Assembly: GCF_023051145.1 (NCBI RefSeq)
Contig: NZ_JALKFS010000005.1
Span: forward strand, 1,054,001-1,118,000
Origin: Williamsia sp. DF01-3
GTDB taxonomy: Bacteria; Actinomycetota; Actinomycetes; Mycobacteriales; Mycobacteriaceae
Length of the DNA stretch: 64,000 nucleotides
Direction of reading: 5' to 3'
This document shows, piece by piece, positions 25,801 to 32,989 of this stretch. The position numbers and the translations under genes are program-made. Every line of letters starts with the position of its first letter. Position 1 is the first letter of the stretch. The notes under the pieces are model-generated. The model was not told the DNA's origin. It was given only the letters and a program-made list of their open reading frames with translations, and did not search any database.

Positions 25801-26786
25801 TGAGCCCATCAGCGAATGGCGGTAACGGGGCATGGCACGGCGTCTTCCAGCAAGACGAATCCTATGCCGGCCGTGACGATCCCAACCAGAACATCGACGA
25901 GTTTTACAACCGCCTGGACGAGAAGCACAAGGGCCAAGCTGGCGGCGATATCTGGGAGGACATCTTCTGGTTGCAACAGCGACCGGGGGACACGTCGGGG
26001 GCGTCGGCTGTCGCGAATGGGCGGCAGGGATACCTCACTGAGATCCAGTCGCAGTCTGATGATGCGGGTGCGTTGTTTGATCAGGTGGCTCCTTCGGTCG
26101 GCACTGTGCCACCGGCGGATGGAGCGGGAGCGCCTGCGGGTGTGCAGCAGGTGTATGTGGTGGGTGGCCGGCTCGACGGGGCTTCACCCGCAGCTACCAC
26201 GCCGAGCGCCCCTGCGCCGCCGTCAACTCCGGCAGCCCCGGAGATTGTCGGTCGCGGGCCGTTGCCCCTGGTTGCCTATGAGAATGGCGGGACCATCCCC
26301 GGTGTCGGCAACGAGGATTCCGAACTGCTCTTGGGAATGCCAGGCGAGGAGATCATCTCGAAGGGTCCAGCCGAGGAGTGGCGCCCCTTCTTAAAGGCGA
26401 TCAACGCGGGCAAGATCCGCCGGTTCGCCTCAGGGGGGACGGTCGGTTTCGGCGGCTACTCCGACGACACCACGGACGCCATGAAGCCAAAGAACTGGTA
26501 CGACTGGGCGGCTTTGACCGCGGGAGTCGGTTTTGCTGCGGCGTCGGTGGTCACCCCGTACGTGAACATGGCCATGAGTGGGCAAGTCAATCTCGGCTCG
26601 GTTCTGCCGACCATGGACACCTCCGCGAACTCGGTTGATGGCGTATCGGCCGAAGTTGGGAAGTTCGCCGATGCTGTGCTCAAGCAACTGGAAGAACTGA
26701 TCCAGGCAACACGCGACGGTAAGAAGGTCCACCCTGTCGATCCGAACAGTGGTGCCGGCATGATCCTCTCGGCGGCGGGCCTGTGA
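22836..26786 (+). CDS. phage tail tape measure protein with C-terminal peptidase and lysozyme-like domains
   Basis: 1316 residues. Residues 20-150 repeat Ala-Ser-Gly segments (QSASGIG, AYRQEAAR) and are helical. A hydrophobic stretch at about 165-190 (RGGPIGLALGATVGVGALAG) precedes the TP901-type tape measure core (EIPAVARAAGQMIK to LFGTQWEDLGG, about 290-450). An M15-like metallopeptidase segment ends DHHDHVHVAAEQ near 925. A transglycosylase-like segment (IKAILATGMQESGLSPSA, about 970-1060) follows. The tail has the typical ENGGTIPG and FASGGTVGFGG turns. It sets tail length and helps DNA cross the cell wall. GTG at 22836 follows AAGGAG. No tail-chaperone pair with a slippage site is seen before it. 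Confidence 0.9.
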   Translation: MDVGVLRAELELDAATFRRDLDQAGNQFRQLGQTADRMAQQVDTAWRSAGQGAERSADGIGAAYRQEATRAEQSASGIGGAFQQAGSRAEGSASGIGSAYRQEAARAESAASGVGSAWRSAGEEGEQSASGIGDAYRNAMERAQASAQGAGETSGGSFVAAFGSRIAALGSRGGPIGLALGATVGVGALAGAKLADTVFDGFHIQAERDFSQASFGFTDEQMERVGTAAGASFGNAWGESVNANINTAGIAMQSGLLDGDATAAEIQPVIEQLSFVSSMMGEEIPAVARAAGQMIKTNLVETPQQAFDLLTAAQQGGLNLSQDLLDSMNEYGVQWQKLGMDGAQAMGTISQLMQGGARDTDIAADVFKEFSLRVIDGSESTAEAFQSLNLNAEETSAAFGKGGEAANEMADTVIDRLNAIEDPVERNRLGLALFGTQWEDLGGAINNLDLSDAKNEMAATNSTLDAMAIAGGGAGASIEAAKNKISVAADEMKVKLAEAFAPMAVDAATWVGEHQNEILGFFASVGTAALDVSAALLNVGAAGMYLGSYMMEGLAGAAQGFIPFLYVVEQIGAAMSHLPGDAGKAGEAIRDQARGAIEGVRGMNDYGNSMRDAAGVMNDLAGQLRDGKITLEEFGSRMALATTISNNLGGELEFVRQGVLNIPDSKSIIISDNSPETEKRLTDLGFKVETLPDGTVKVIADDAEAQEKLRLITEPRSKVINIEVRDPTGLVYNPNIGGSTAAREFHANGAIREYADGGVNAAGQHVAREPMIASGGANILWGEKETGWEAYISGKPSELERNKAIWLEAGQRLGIVQMADGGVLGSIQAVQQQAAPTLTLTSGVRNEPGSYHNTGQAGDFGPPGGGRDTDDMLAFANYMADNYRGQLAELIYHDSRFSGRQVGDGAFVDDSYYAGAGDHHDHVHVAAEQPLTPPAGMAMEPAEIEVPVLSTDSSKEDVARAIIAQGRKRGYTDDEIKAILATGMQESGLSPSANGGNGAWHGVFQQDESYAGRDDPNQNIDEFYNRLDEKHKGQAGGDIWEDIFWLQQRPGDTSGASAVANGRQGYLTEIQSQSDDAGALFDQVAPSVGTVPPADGAGAPAGVQQVYVVGGRLDGASPAATTPSAPAPPSTPAAPEIVGRGPLPLVAYENGGTIPGVGNEDSELLLGMPGEEIISKGPAEEWRPFLKAINAGKIRRFASGGTVGFGGYSDDTTDAMKPKNWYDWAALTAGVGFAAASVVTPYVNMAMSGQVNLGSVLPTMDTSANSVDGVSAEVGKFADAVLKQLEELIQATRDGKKVHPVDPNSGAGMILSAAGL

Positions 26787-26871
26787 CCACCGCGTGACCG
26801 CTAAGCGCTAGACCAGCAAGAACAACCAACCCAGCGGACAACGAATCCGCAACTCAAAGAAGGAGAATCAC

Positions 26872-27255
26872 ATGACTTATCCCGAACCGCGGATCACTCC
26901 GCTCGAAGAGTCCGCCGGCTACGAAACGCACAAGGCGGGCGTGCCCTACAACGGCGACCCCGCCGACATCCTCGCAGACGGCGAGATCCAGATCGGCGCC
27001 AGAATCCGTGATGCCGCAGTCGATCCGCAGCCTGAGGACTTTCTGGCACCAGTGAACGCAGGCAAGGCCGACCCCCACGGCCCAGACGTTCGAGCGATTG
27101 AAGTCGACTCTTCGCTGTGGGAGGCCCACGTCGCCAAGAACCGCAAGGAACACCCCGAAATGCACGCACCGATCGTGCCGAAAGACGACCCCGGCGCCGG
27201 CTCAGTGGTCGACGCCAGCTACCTCGCCGAACTCAACGCCAACAACAACGACTGA
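26872..27255 (+). CDS. unknown element protein after the tape measure
   Basis: 127 residues, acidic, Pro-rich (EPRITPLEESAGYETHKAG, then NGDPADILADGEIQIGARIRDAAVDPQPEDFL). It looks like a small, partly extended structural or decoration protein, but no family is recognised. ATG at 26872 has AAGGAG at 26860-26865. It is followed after 16 bases by the next gene. Confidence 0.65.
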   Translation: MTYPEPRITPLEESAGYETHKAGVPYNGDPADILADGEIQIGARIRDAAVDPQPEDFLAPVNAGKADPHGPDVRAIEVDSSLWEAHVAKNRKEHPEMHAPIVPKDDPGAGSVVDASYLAELNANNND

Positions 27256-27271
27256 TCAGGAGAAAAACACC

Positions 27272-27964
27272 ATGTCGAAGCTGACCCAGCTCACCGCAGA
27301 AATCAACCAGCTCGCCCGCGAAAAGCGTGAAGCCGTGCGCGGTGCATACACCTGGAACAGGAACATGTCCGACCAGTACAACCACGAAAAGAAGCTTGAA
27401 GCCGAGACCAAGGTGCGCGCCGAGTATGACCCGCGCCTCGACGCGTTGAAGGCCGAGGCTCGCGAGGTTGCCACGTCCGCTGCCACCGCGGGCGCGAAGC
27501 ATCGGCCGACCCTCGACCGTTCGGACACGGCACAGGTTGCGAACGTTCGGATGGAGTGGGACAACCGGGTGTTGCCGCTTCTGCAAGCTGACAAGTCTCT
27601 CCGGTCGATTCTGGCTGAGGGTGACATTCACACCGTGTTGGCCGCCGAGCAGTACGCACCGGCCTGGTTTCGGGCGAACCGACCGAAGGTCACCGACCAC
27701 GCTTTCATCAGCGACACAGTGACCAACAGGTTCGCCGAGCTTGCCCCCGACGACACGGCGGCCGCTGCAATCAGGGACGCACACAACGCCGCCAGTGAGC
27801 GCGCCGTGTTCAACGACGTCGTCGCATCAGCCGAATCCGATTCATCTGCAATGCATTTAGACGCAGCGGTGAAGGTTGCCTATGCGAATGGTGAAGTCAA
27901 CACACGCCCCACTGCTGACCCCATGGCCGCAGACGTGGGCGCCGCCATGGCGCACAACGCCTGA
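27272..27964 (+). CDS. unknown coiled-coil element protein
   Basis: 230 residues. The first 80 are a charged heptad-like coiled coil (TAEINQLAREKREAVRG, KKLEAETKVRAEYDPRLDALKAEARE). The rest is helical with no motif. The length and coiled coil could suit a scaffold or a minor virion protein, but that is a guess from form and place only. ATG at 27272 has AGGAG upstream. Confidence 0.65.
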   Translation: MSKLTQLTAEINQLAREKREAVRGAYTWNRNMSDQYNHEKKLEAETKVRAEYDPRLDALKAEAREVATSAATAGAKHRPTLDRSDTAQVANVRMEWDNRVLPLLQADKSLRSILAEGDIHTVLAAEQYAPAWFRANRPKVTDHAFISDTVTNRFAELAPDDTAAAAIRDAHNAASERAVFNDVVASAESDSSAMHLDAAVKVAYANGEVNTRPTADPMAADVGAAMAHNA

Positions 27965-28039
27965 CCCCAATTCGTGGGGGTGGCCGGTCCTGAGAGGCGG
28001 AGCTGGCCACCCTCACCCCAACCCCCGGAAGGGGACACC

Positions 28040-28285
28040 ATGCCCACACCAACCCGCGAACAGCGGAGCGACGCAACAGCCCTCGCGATGGACATCATCG
28101 CCAGCACCCTCGACAAACCCGATCAGCACATCAAACTCGAATCCCAGCAGGAGACCGGCGCTGTGATTGGCGCGCTCGCCACATACGCCGGCATCCTGTT
28201 GCTGCACACCGCCGCAGAGGACACGACCGCGCTCGATCTCGCTGAAGCGTTGCGTTCGGCGGCAACCCTCCTCCGCACGTCGTGA
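28040..28285 (+). CDS. unknown small helical element protein
   Basis: 81 residues, mostly two or three helices (RSDATALAMDIIASTLDK, then ETGAVIGALATYAGILLLHTAAED, then DLAEALRSAATLL). The middle helix is hydrophobic but bounded by charge. A purine-rich GGAAGGGG (28027-28034) precedes ATG at 28040, and the stop is coupled to the small terminase by GTGA. Function unknown; a head-to-tail or packaging helper is possible from place alone. Confidence 0.6.
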   Translation: MPTPTREQRSDATALAMDIIASTLDKPDQHIKLESQQETGAVIGALATYAGILLLHTAAEDTTALDLAEALRSAATLLRTS

Positions 28286-28782
28286 GCGACAACGTGCTCC
28301 CGTTCGAGAGCAAGGGACCAGGCCACGGCGGACCGGCCCGCGGCTACACGTGGGAACCGTTCCAGCCAGGGCACTTCAAAGCCCTCAAGCACGGCGCCCA
28401 CAGCCCACGAATCATCGTGCCGATGGCCGCCGAGATCGCCAACGACCTCATGCAGCGCCACGAACGGCTACGCGACCCGCTCTACCGCGAACAACTACTC
28501 GAGTACTCGAAGCTCATGGCCCAGGTGAACCGGTTCGAGGTGTACCTGGACAAGGTGGGCGAGATCTTCGAGACAGGGGAGAAGGCGGGCCAGGTGCGGC
28601 CGGCCGCCGAGTACCTGCTTAAGGCGCGCAAGCAGGCATCGAACATCGCTGATCGTCTCGGGTTGACGCCGCTTGCGAACGCTCGCCTGGGCAAGGACAC
28701 AGCCAGTGCCCAGGCCGATCTCGTCGCCGTCTACGCGCAGATGCTCGCCGAACAGAAGGACGATAATGACGACAGCGCGTGA
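28282..28782 (+). CDS. probable small terminase subunit
   Basis: 166 residues, immediately before and overlapping the large terminase gene. An N-terminal segment of phage type (FKALKHGAHSPRIIVPMAAEIANDLM) is followed by a helical middle (LYREQLLEYSKLMAQVNRFEVYLDKVGEIFETGEK) and an extended C terminus. Gene order and the GHFKALKHGAHS motif fit small terminases of actinophages, which select the packaging site and feed the large subunit. GTG at 28282. Confidence 0.7.
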   Translation: MSDNVLPFESKGPGHGGPARGYTWEPFQPGHFKALKHGAHSPRIIVPMAAEIANDLMQRHERLRDPLYREQLLEYSKLMAQVNRFEVYLDKVGEIFETGEKAGQVRPAAEYLLKARKQASNIADRLGLTPLANARLGKDTASAQADLVAVYAQMLAEQKDDNDDSA

Positions 28783-30265
28783 CGAACAGCTCAGAGCGGT
28801 AGCACGGCATGGCTTCTCCGACATCGGGACATTCGCCGAGAACATCGTCGGGCACCCGCTGTGGCCCCACCAACTCGAAATGGCGATGTGCCCGGCCAGG
28901 CGCCGGGCCGTGTGTGCCGGCCGTCAGGTTGGCAAGTCTGAGGAACAGGCAATCGAGGCACTGTGGCAGTCGGCCACCAAACCCGGATCGTTCACCCTCA
29001 TCATCTCCGCGGGTGAGACAGCGGCGCTGCGACTGCTCGAACGCATCGCTGTCCTGGCCTCAAACTCGACGTTGTTGGCTTCATCGGTCGTGGACGACAC
29101 CAAGACCGAGATCACCTTCTCGAACGGCTCACGTATCAAGTCCGTCCCCGCATCGCAGCAACAGATCCGCGGCTGGTCGGTCGATCTGCTCATCATCGAC
29201 GAGGCAGGGTTTGTCAGTCCAGAGATCTGGCGAGCGGCCGAGCCGGCCATCATCGCCAGGCCGGGTTCGCGGATCATCCTGTCGTCTTCGCCGTGGGGCA
29301 GTATCGATCACTTTTTCCGCCAGCTCTGGAACCTCGGCATGGATACGCAGGATGAGAAGTACGCATCCTTCCATTGGCCCAGCAGCATCTCGCCCCTGAT
29401 CTCCGAAACTGACCTCGAAGAGATCCGCCAACGCGAAGCGCCCCACTACTTTAACCGGGAGTACATGGCGGAGTGGACCGACGAATCAGGCGCCTATTTC
29501 ACCACCGAAGAAATCGAAAACTCAGTGGCCGACTATCAACTCATTAGGCCTCAGGAGTCACGCGGCCGGTACACGGTGGTCGGCGGTATCGACTGGGGAA
29601 TGTCACGTGACGCCAACGCAGTTGTCTATCTGGCTGCCAGCGGCGACACCGAACTGAACCGCGACAAGTTCGGTGACACACCAATGTTCTTCGTGCCCTG
29701 GCTCGAAGCGCACCATCGAATGCCGTACGCCGACTTCATCGATCGGCTGGTCGACAACGCCCGGTACTTCGGTGTGCATCGCTATGTCTCTGAGACAAAC
29801 GGGGTGGGCCAATTCCCCACCCAGGCACTCCAGGACAAACTCCACAAGGAGTGGTACGGGGGTGGGGGATCTCTCCAGCAATTGACGTGGGTCAACGGAG
29901 TTCACACGGACACCAGCCGCAAATCCGGGGGCTTCGGGCGCATCAAGGGCCTGCTTCAGCAAGGCCGGCTGGTACTTCCGAGGCACCCGGACCTGTTGCG
30001 CCAACTTCACGCGCTCACATTCGAGCAGACTGAGAGCGGCCAATTCAAAATCTCCGTCCCTGACAACGTCGGCCACGACGACCTCGCCATGGCACTTCTA
30101 CAAGCTTGCTCCAGCATCAACACGTGGGACGGCTGCTGGCCCAGCCACGATGGCCACTACGGCACCGGAGACACCCTCACCACCAACAACGGCACCCAGA
30201 TTCGTACGCATCCCGCAACCCACCCGCAGGAAAGACTCCTGCAAGGCAGCCTGAAACGAGTCTAA
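28766..30265 (+). CDS. terL: large terminase subunit (terL)
   Basis: 499 residues. Walker A is GRQVGKSEEQ near residue 53 and Walker B is LLIIDEAGF near 142, with the coupling motif SSPWGS after it. The RNase H-like nuclease domain shows GGIDWGMSRD near 273 (first metal Asp), VSETNGVG near 340 (Glu), and GHDDLAMALLQA near 437 (last Asp pair). It packages DNA into empty heads and cuts the genome. All catalytic residues are present. ATG at 28766 overlaps the small terminase. Confidence 0.93.
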   Translation: MTTARDEQLRAVARHGFSDIGTFAENIVGHPLWPHQLEMAMCPARRRAVCAGRQVGKSEEQAIEALWQSATKPGSFTLIISAGETAALRLLERIAVLASNSTLLASSVVDDTKTEITFSNGSRIKSVPASQQQIRGWSVDLLIIDEAGFVSPEIWRAAEPAIIARPGSRIILSSSPWGSIDHFFRQLWNLGMDTQDEKYASFHWPSSISPLISETDLEEIRQREAPHYFNREYMAEWTDESGAYFTTEEIENSVADYQLIRPQESRGRYTVVGGIDWGMSRDANAVVYLAASGDTELNRDKFGDTPMFFVPWLEAHHRMPYADFIDRLVDNARYFGVHRYVSETNGVGQFPTQALQDKLHKEWYGGGGSLQQLTWVNGVHTDTSRKSGGFGRIKGLLQQGRLVLPRHPDLLRQLHALTFEQTESGQFKISVPDNVGHDDLAMALLQACSSINTWDGCWPSHDGHYGTGDTLTTNNGTQIRTHPATHPQERLLQGSLKRV

Positions 30266-30267
30266 CC

Positions 30268-30720
30268 ATGGCCCATCCGAACAAAACCAAAGGCGACCGC
30301 GCCGAACGTGCGGTACGAGACTATCTGCGTAGCAATGGATTTCCCCGCACTGAGCGTACCCGAGCCGGGTACACCCGCGATGCCGGCGACCTCCACCCCT
30401 GCCAAGGCCTCACAGTCCAGGTGAAGGATCGAGCAGCGTACGCCTGGCCCGAGTGGTTCCGCCAGCTTCGAGAGCAGCGCGCAGAAGCCAAGGCCGACCA
30501 CGCAGTGCTGGTGCTCAAACGCCGCGGTCTCGGTGATCCAGGGGAGTGGCTGGCGGTCATGCCGCTCTCGGAGATGACACGCCTTCTCAAGGCTGCCGGC
30601 TATGGGTTGCTCCATGATTCGGCTGAGCTATGGCCCGACTCGCCAGGCGGAAAGTCGTTGAATGGCAGCGAAAACCATGAAATGATTGATCCGTTGAGAG
30701 CCGCACGGCACGAGACCTGA
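30268..30720 (+). CDS. PD-(D/E)XK nuclease, Holliday-junction-resolvase-like
   Basis: 150 residues. NKTKGDRAERAVRDYLRSNGF begins the fold with the conserved Glu. DAGDLHPCQGLTVQVKDR gives the Asp and the Val-Gln-Val-Lys active-site strand (Q-x-K variant of ExK). An Arg/Glu-rich helix follows. The form fits archaeal/phage Hjc-type resolvases that cut branched DNA before packaging. Its place next to terL supports that role. ATG at 30268, 2 bases after the terL stop. Confidence 0.75.
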   Translation: MAHPNKTKGDRAERAVRDYLRSNGFPRTERTRAGYTRDAGDLHPCQGLTVQVKDRAAYAWPEWFRQLREQRAEAKADHAVLVLKRRGLGDPGEWLAVMPLSEMTRLLKAAGYGLLHDSAELWPDSPGGKSLNGSENHEMIDPLRAARHET

Positions 30721-30773
30721 GACCCGCACGGGACCAGCGTTCACCACTTCCGCACCAGCCCGAAGGATCTCCC

Positions 30774-30986
30774 GTGCCCCTCAATCCCCGGACAGGACTA
30801 TCTGTCGAGCCTCTCGCGATCAGCGAAGCTGCACAACGCATCCAACGCACACCGCGGACCGTTCACAACTACATCAAGCGCGGACTGCTGACCAAGTACC
30901 GTCTGGGCGGCCGGGTCTACGTCGACCGCAACGAAGTCGACACCCTCCTCACCGCAGTCACACCGGACACCGGTGATGCCGCATGA
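30774..30986 (+). CDS. small MerR-type HTH protein
   Basis: 70 residues: LAISEAAQRIQRTPRTVHNYIKRGLLTKYRLGGRVYVDRNEVDTLL, a classic helix-turn-helix 17 (excisionase/BldC-like) with the GGRVYVDR wing. It is coupled by ATGA to the replication ATPase and so may regulate replication or act as a recombination directionality factor. GTG start at 30774. Confidence 0.75.
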   Translation: MPLNPRTGLSVEPLAISEAAQRIQRTPRTVHNYIKRGLLTKYRLGGRVYVDRNEVDTLLTAVTPDTGDAA

Positions 30987-32212
30987 GAGCCCAAGAAATG
31001 GGAAAGGCCCCCGCTCCCAACGAGGGCCAATCCGAGACCAACAGCCACCACGCCGCGCAGTCTGACGTTGATTCTATCGCAGCCGTGGACCCGTACGCAG
31101 ATTTGCCACACCCGGCGGACGTAGTCGCAGAGATCGACTACCAAGAACGACGCATCCGCGACGAAGTCCGCAGTCTTGAGATCCGCGAGGAAGCGCGGCG
31201 ACGGGTGGCCGCGGCAAGCAACGCACACCTACTAGAGGCGATAACTCCACCCCAGCGGCTCGATGACTTCCTTGCGGTGCCAGATGAGCCCACCAAATAC
31301 CGAATCGACGGCCTGTTCCCGATTGGGGGCCGCATCATGCTCTCCGCACAATACAAAGCGGGCAAGACCACCGCAGTCGGCAACCTGATCCGCTCGCTCG
31401 CAGATGGAGACCCGTTCCTCGGGAAGTTTGCCACGACGCCAGTCCGCAAAGTCACACTGCTGGACAACGAACTTGACGCACGAACCCTCCGCAGCTGGCT
31501 ACGTGATCAGGGTGTCCAGAACACCACGGCAGCAGCGGTTGAGGCAATGCGCGGCAAAGTTGGAACCTTCAACATTATTGACCCTGAGATACGTGCGCGT
31601 TGGGCGGAAGTACTGCACGGCACAGACTTCCTAATACTTGACGTTCTCCGACCAGTCCTCGACGCCCTTGGTCTCGACGAGAACCGAGACGCCGGACGTT
31701 TCCTCGTAGCCTTCGATGCGCTACTTGCTGAAGCGGGCATCCCCGAAGGGGCGATCATTCACCACATGGGACACACCGGCGAACGCAGCCGCGGTGACTC
31801 AAGACTTCAAGACTGGCCTGACGCGATCTGGCGCCTTGTTCGCACCGACCCCGACGATCCCTCCTCGCCGCGCTACTTCTCCGCCTACGGCCGAGACGTC
31901 GAGGTGCCCGAAGGACAGGTCGCCTACGACATCCGAACCCGCAACCTGACATACGCCGCAGGCAGCCGAAAAGATGCCGCGTCCTCCGAGGCCGAGGGCC
32001 ATATCAAGCGGCACCTCACCGAGAGCCCAGGCTCCAGTGGGCGCGAGATTGAGATAGCGCTGACTGCAAATCCAGGACTGACGCAGAAGGCCATTCGTGA
32101 CGGCCTCAAAGCTGTCATCTCAAGCGGGGAGGTTCAGGTCATTCCCGGCGCGAAGCGGGCCAGACTCCACTATCTCGCCGAAACCAAGCTTGCTGGACAG
32201 CCAGCAGCCTAG
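30983..32212 (+). CDS. RepA/DnaB-type RecA-fold ATPase with C-terminal winged helix
   Basis: 409 residues. A leader of about 105 residues precedes FPIGGRIMLSAQYKAGKTTAVGNLI, which holds the Walker A motif (YKAGKTT). Walker B is DFLILDVLRPVLDALGL and a sensor region follows at AIIHHMGHTGERSRGDSRL. The last 80 residues form a winged helix (EIEIALTANPGLTQKAIRDGLKAVISSGEV). This domain order is that of AAA_25 ATPases used as replicative helicases by plasmids and integrative elements. An iteron-like repeat cluster lies 340 bases downstream, which supports a replication role. Confidence 0.8.
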   Translation: MRAQEMGKAPAPNEGQSETNSHHAAQSDVDSIAAVDPYADLPHPADVVAEIDYQERRIRDEVRSLEIREEARRRVAAASNAHLLEAITPPQRLDDFLAVPDEPTKYRIDGLFPIGGRIMLSAQYKAGKTTAVGNLIRSLADGDPFLGKFATTPVRKVTLLDNELDARTLRSWLRDQGVQNTTAAAVEAMRGKVGTFNIIDPEIRARWAEVLHGTDFLILDVLRPVLDALGLDENRDAGRFLVAFDALLAEAGIPEGAIIHHMGHTGERSRGDSRLQDWPDAIWRLVRTDPDDPSSPRYFSAYGRDVEVPEGQVAYDIRTRNLTYAAGSRKDAASSEAEGHIKRHLTESPGSSGREIEIALTANPGLTQKAIRDGLKAVISSGEVQVIPGAKRARLHYLAETKLAGQPAA

Positions 32213-32502
32213 TTGTGAGGCACCTCTAGGTGTTGAGTCCACTCCTGGCCGGCGGGATCAGTCCACTCCACCAGGATGTACGGAGGGTTGGCCTTCGCCC
32301 CGTATGCAGCCTTGAAAACCTTCTGTATGCCTCCGCCATTGGGCACAGCGTCGACGGTTTGCGTCCAGTCGCGTTGACCGAACATGCCCGACACCATGGG
32401 TCCGTGAGCTGAAAACCGGACACTCGTGACATCCTCACCAGTTCGGTTCACCAGGTCGTACAACGACCCGCTCCGCCACTCCAACGACCAGTCGCCACTC
32501 AT
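32209..32502 (-). CDS. unknown 97-residue element protein
   Basis: A compact protein starting MSGDWSLEWRSGSLYDLVNR, rich in strands (VTSVRFSAHGPMVSG, YILVEWTDPAGQEWTQHLEV). The pattern suggests a small beta-sandwich. It is convergent with the replication ATPase and overlaps its stop by four bases. The start is ATG at 32502; the open frame continues upstream into the repeats but without a good start. No family recognised. The iteron cluster lies just above its start and may also be its promoter. Confidence 0.55.
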   Translation of the reverse strand: MSGDWSLEWRSGSLYDLVNRTGEDVTSVRFSAHGPMVSGMFGQRDWTQTVDAVPNGGGIQKVFKAAYGAKANPPYILVEWTDPAGQEWTQHLEVPHN

Positions 32503-32552
32503 CCCGAAAGTATCTCCCGCAGAGCCGGATGCAGCTCCAGTCGACACACCCA

Positions 32553-32689
32553 GTGCGTTAGTGCGTTGCAGTGCGTTGCCAGTGCGTTGACGAACACCCG
32601 CAGTCCAGTGCGTTAGTGCGTTAGTGCGTATATACAACGCACTACACGCACTCACTGCGAACGACCGACGACCAGCGATCGAGTGCGTT
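32553..32689. repeat. iteron-like cluster, candidate replication origin
   Basis: Seven perfect copies of GTGCGTT start at 32553, 32561, 32571, 32582, 32608, 32616 and 32683, with one variant GTGCGTA at 32624. One perfect inverted copy lies at 32636-32642 and one variant at 32645-32651. Most direct copies are spaced 8-11 bases apart. In the centre, TAGTGCGT and ACGCACTA are a perfect 8-base inverted repeat around ATATACA. No gene is supported here. Iterons beside a RepA-like ATPase are the usual form of a plasmid or phage origin; an operator cluster is the alternative. Confidence 0.7.
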
Positions 32690-32744
32690 GCAGCACACCT
32701 GCGGACCAACGCCCAACACCAAGACAGGTAGGCATACTCAAACC

Positions 32745-32936
32745 ATGACCGACCCACGGATCGAAGGCGGCAGCCTGTCGGCCTGGGCGTGTGAGCGTGC
32801 TGGGCAAAATGATGCGCGCACTTCAGGCTGTGCTTGGTACAAACGTTGGTGTCTCATTACTAAAGATCTGAGACGGAACAAGAAGCGGAGCAGCTCGACC
32901 TCGAATGCCCAGGTCGAACTGTCTCAGAAGTTGTAA
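32745..32936 (+). CDS. doubtful small open frame
   Basis: 63 residues starting MTDPRIEGGSLSAWACERAG, Arg/Lys/Ser-rich at the end. It has no ribosome site. The second half overlaps the res-like repeats, so it may be chance. A -10-like CATACT (32733-32738) lies seven bases above the ATG, leaving only a leaderless start possible. Confidence 0.2.
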   Translation: MTDPRIEGGSLSAWACERAGQNDARTSGCAWYKRWCLITKDLRRNKKRSSSTSNAQVELSQKL

Positions 32937-32981
32937 CAAAAGGTCTGTCTCGTATTGTGTCGCACAAGTACTTATGAGACG
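32850..32981. promoter_or_regulatory. res-like recombination site of the serine resolvase
   Basis: TGTCTC arms occur at 32850, 32920 and 32946 and inverted GAGAC arms at 32870 and 32976. Arms at 32851-32856 and 32869-32874 (GTCTCA, TGAGAC) frame a 24-base subsite. Arms at 32947-32954 and 32973-32980 (GTCTCGTA, TATGAGAC) frame one of exactly 34 bases. A lone arm lies between. Separated subsites of such sizes, directly before a resolvase gene, are the plan of Tn3-type res sites. The gene starts nine bases later, so binding would also repress it. Confidence 0.6.
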
Positions 32982-32989
32982 ATGGTTGC

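Noticed and set aside
27965-28039. An attachment or cos site after the tape measure block
   Set aside because: No repeat or known packaging motif can be seen; position alone is not evidence.
32553-32689. CRISPR array
   Set aside because: Repeats are 7-8 bases with 1-19 base gaps and no spacers of constant length; they fit iterons.
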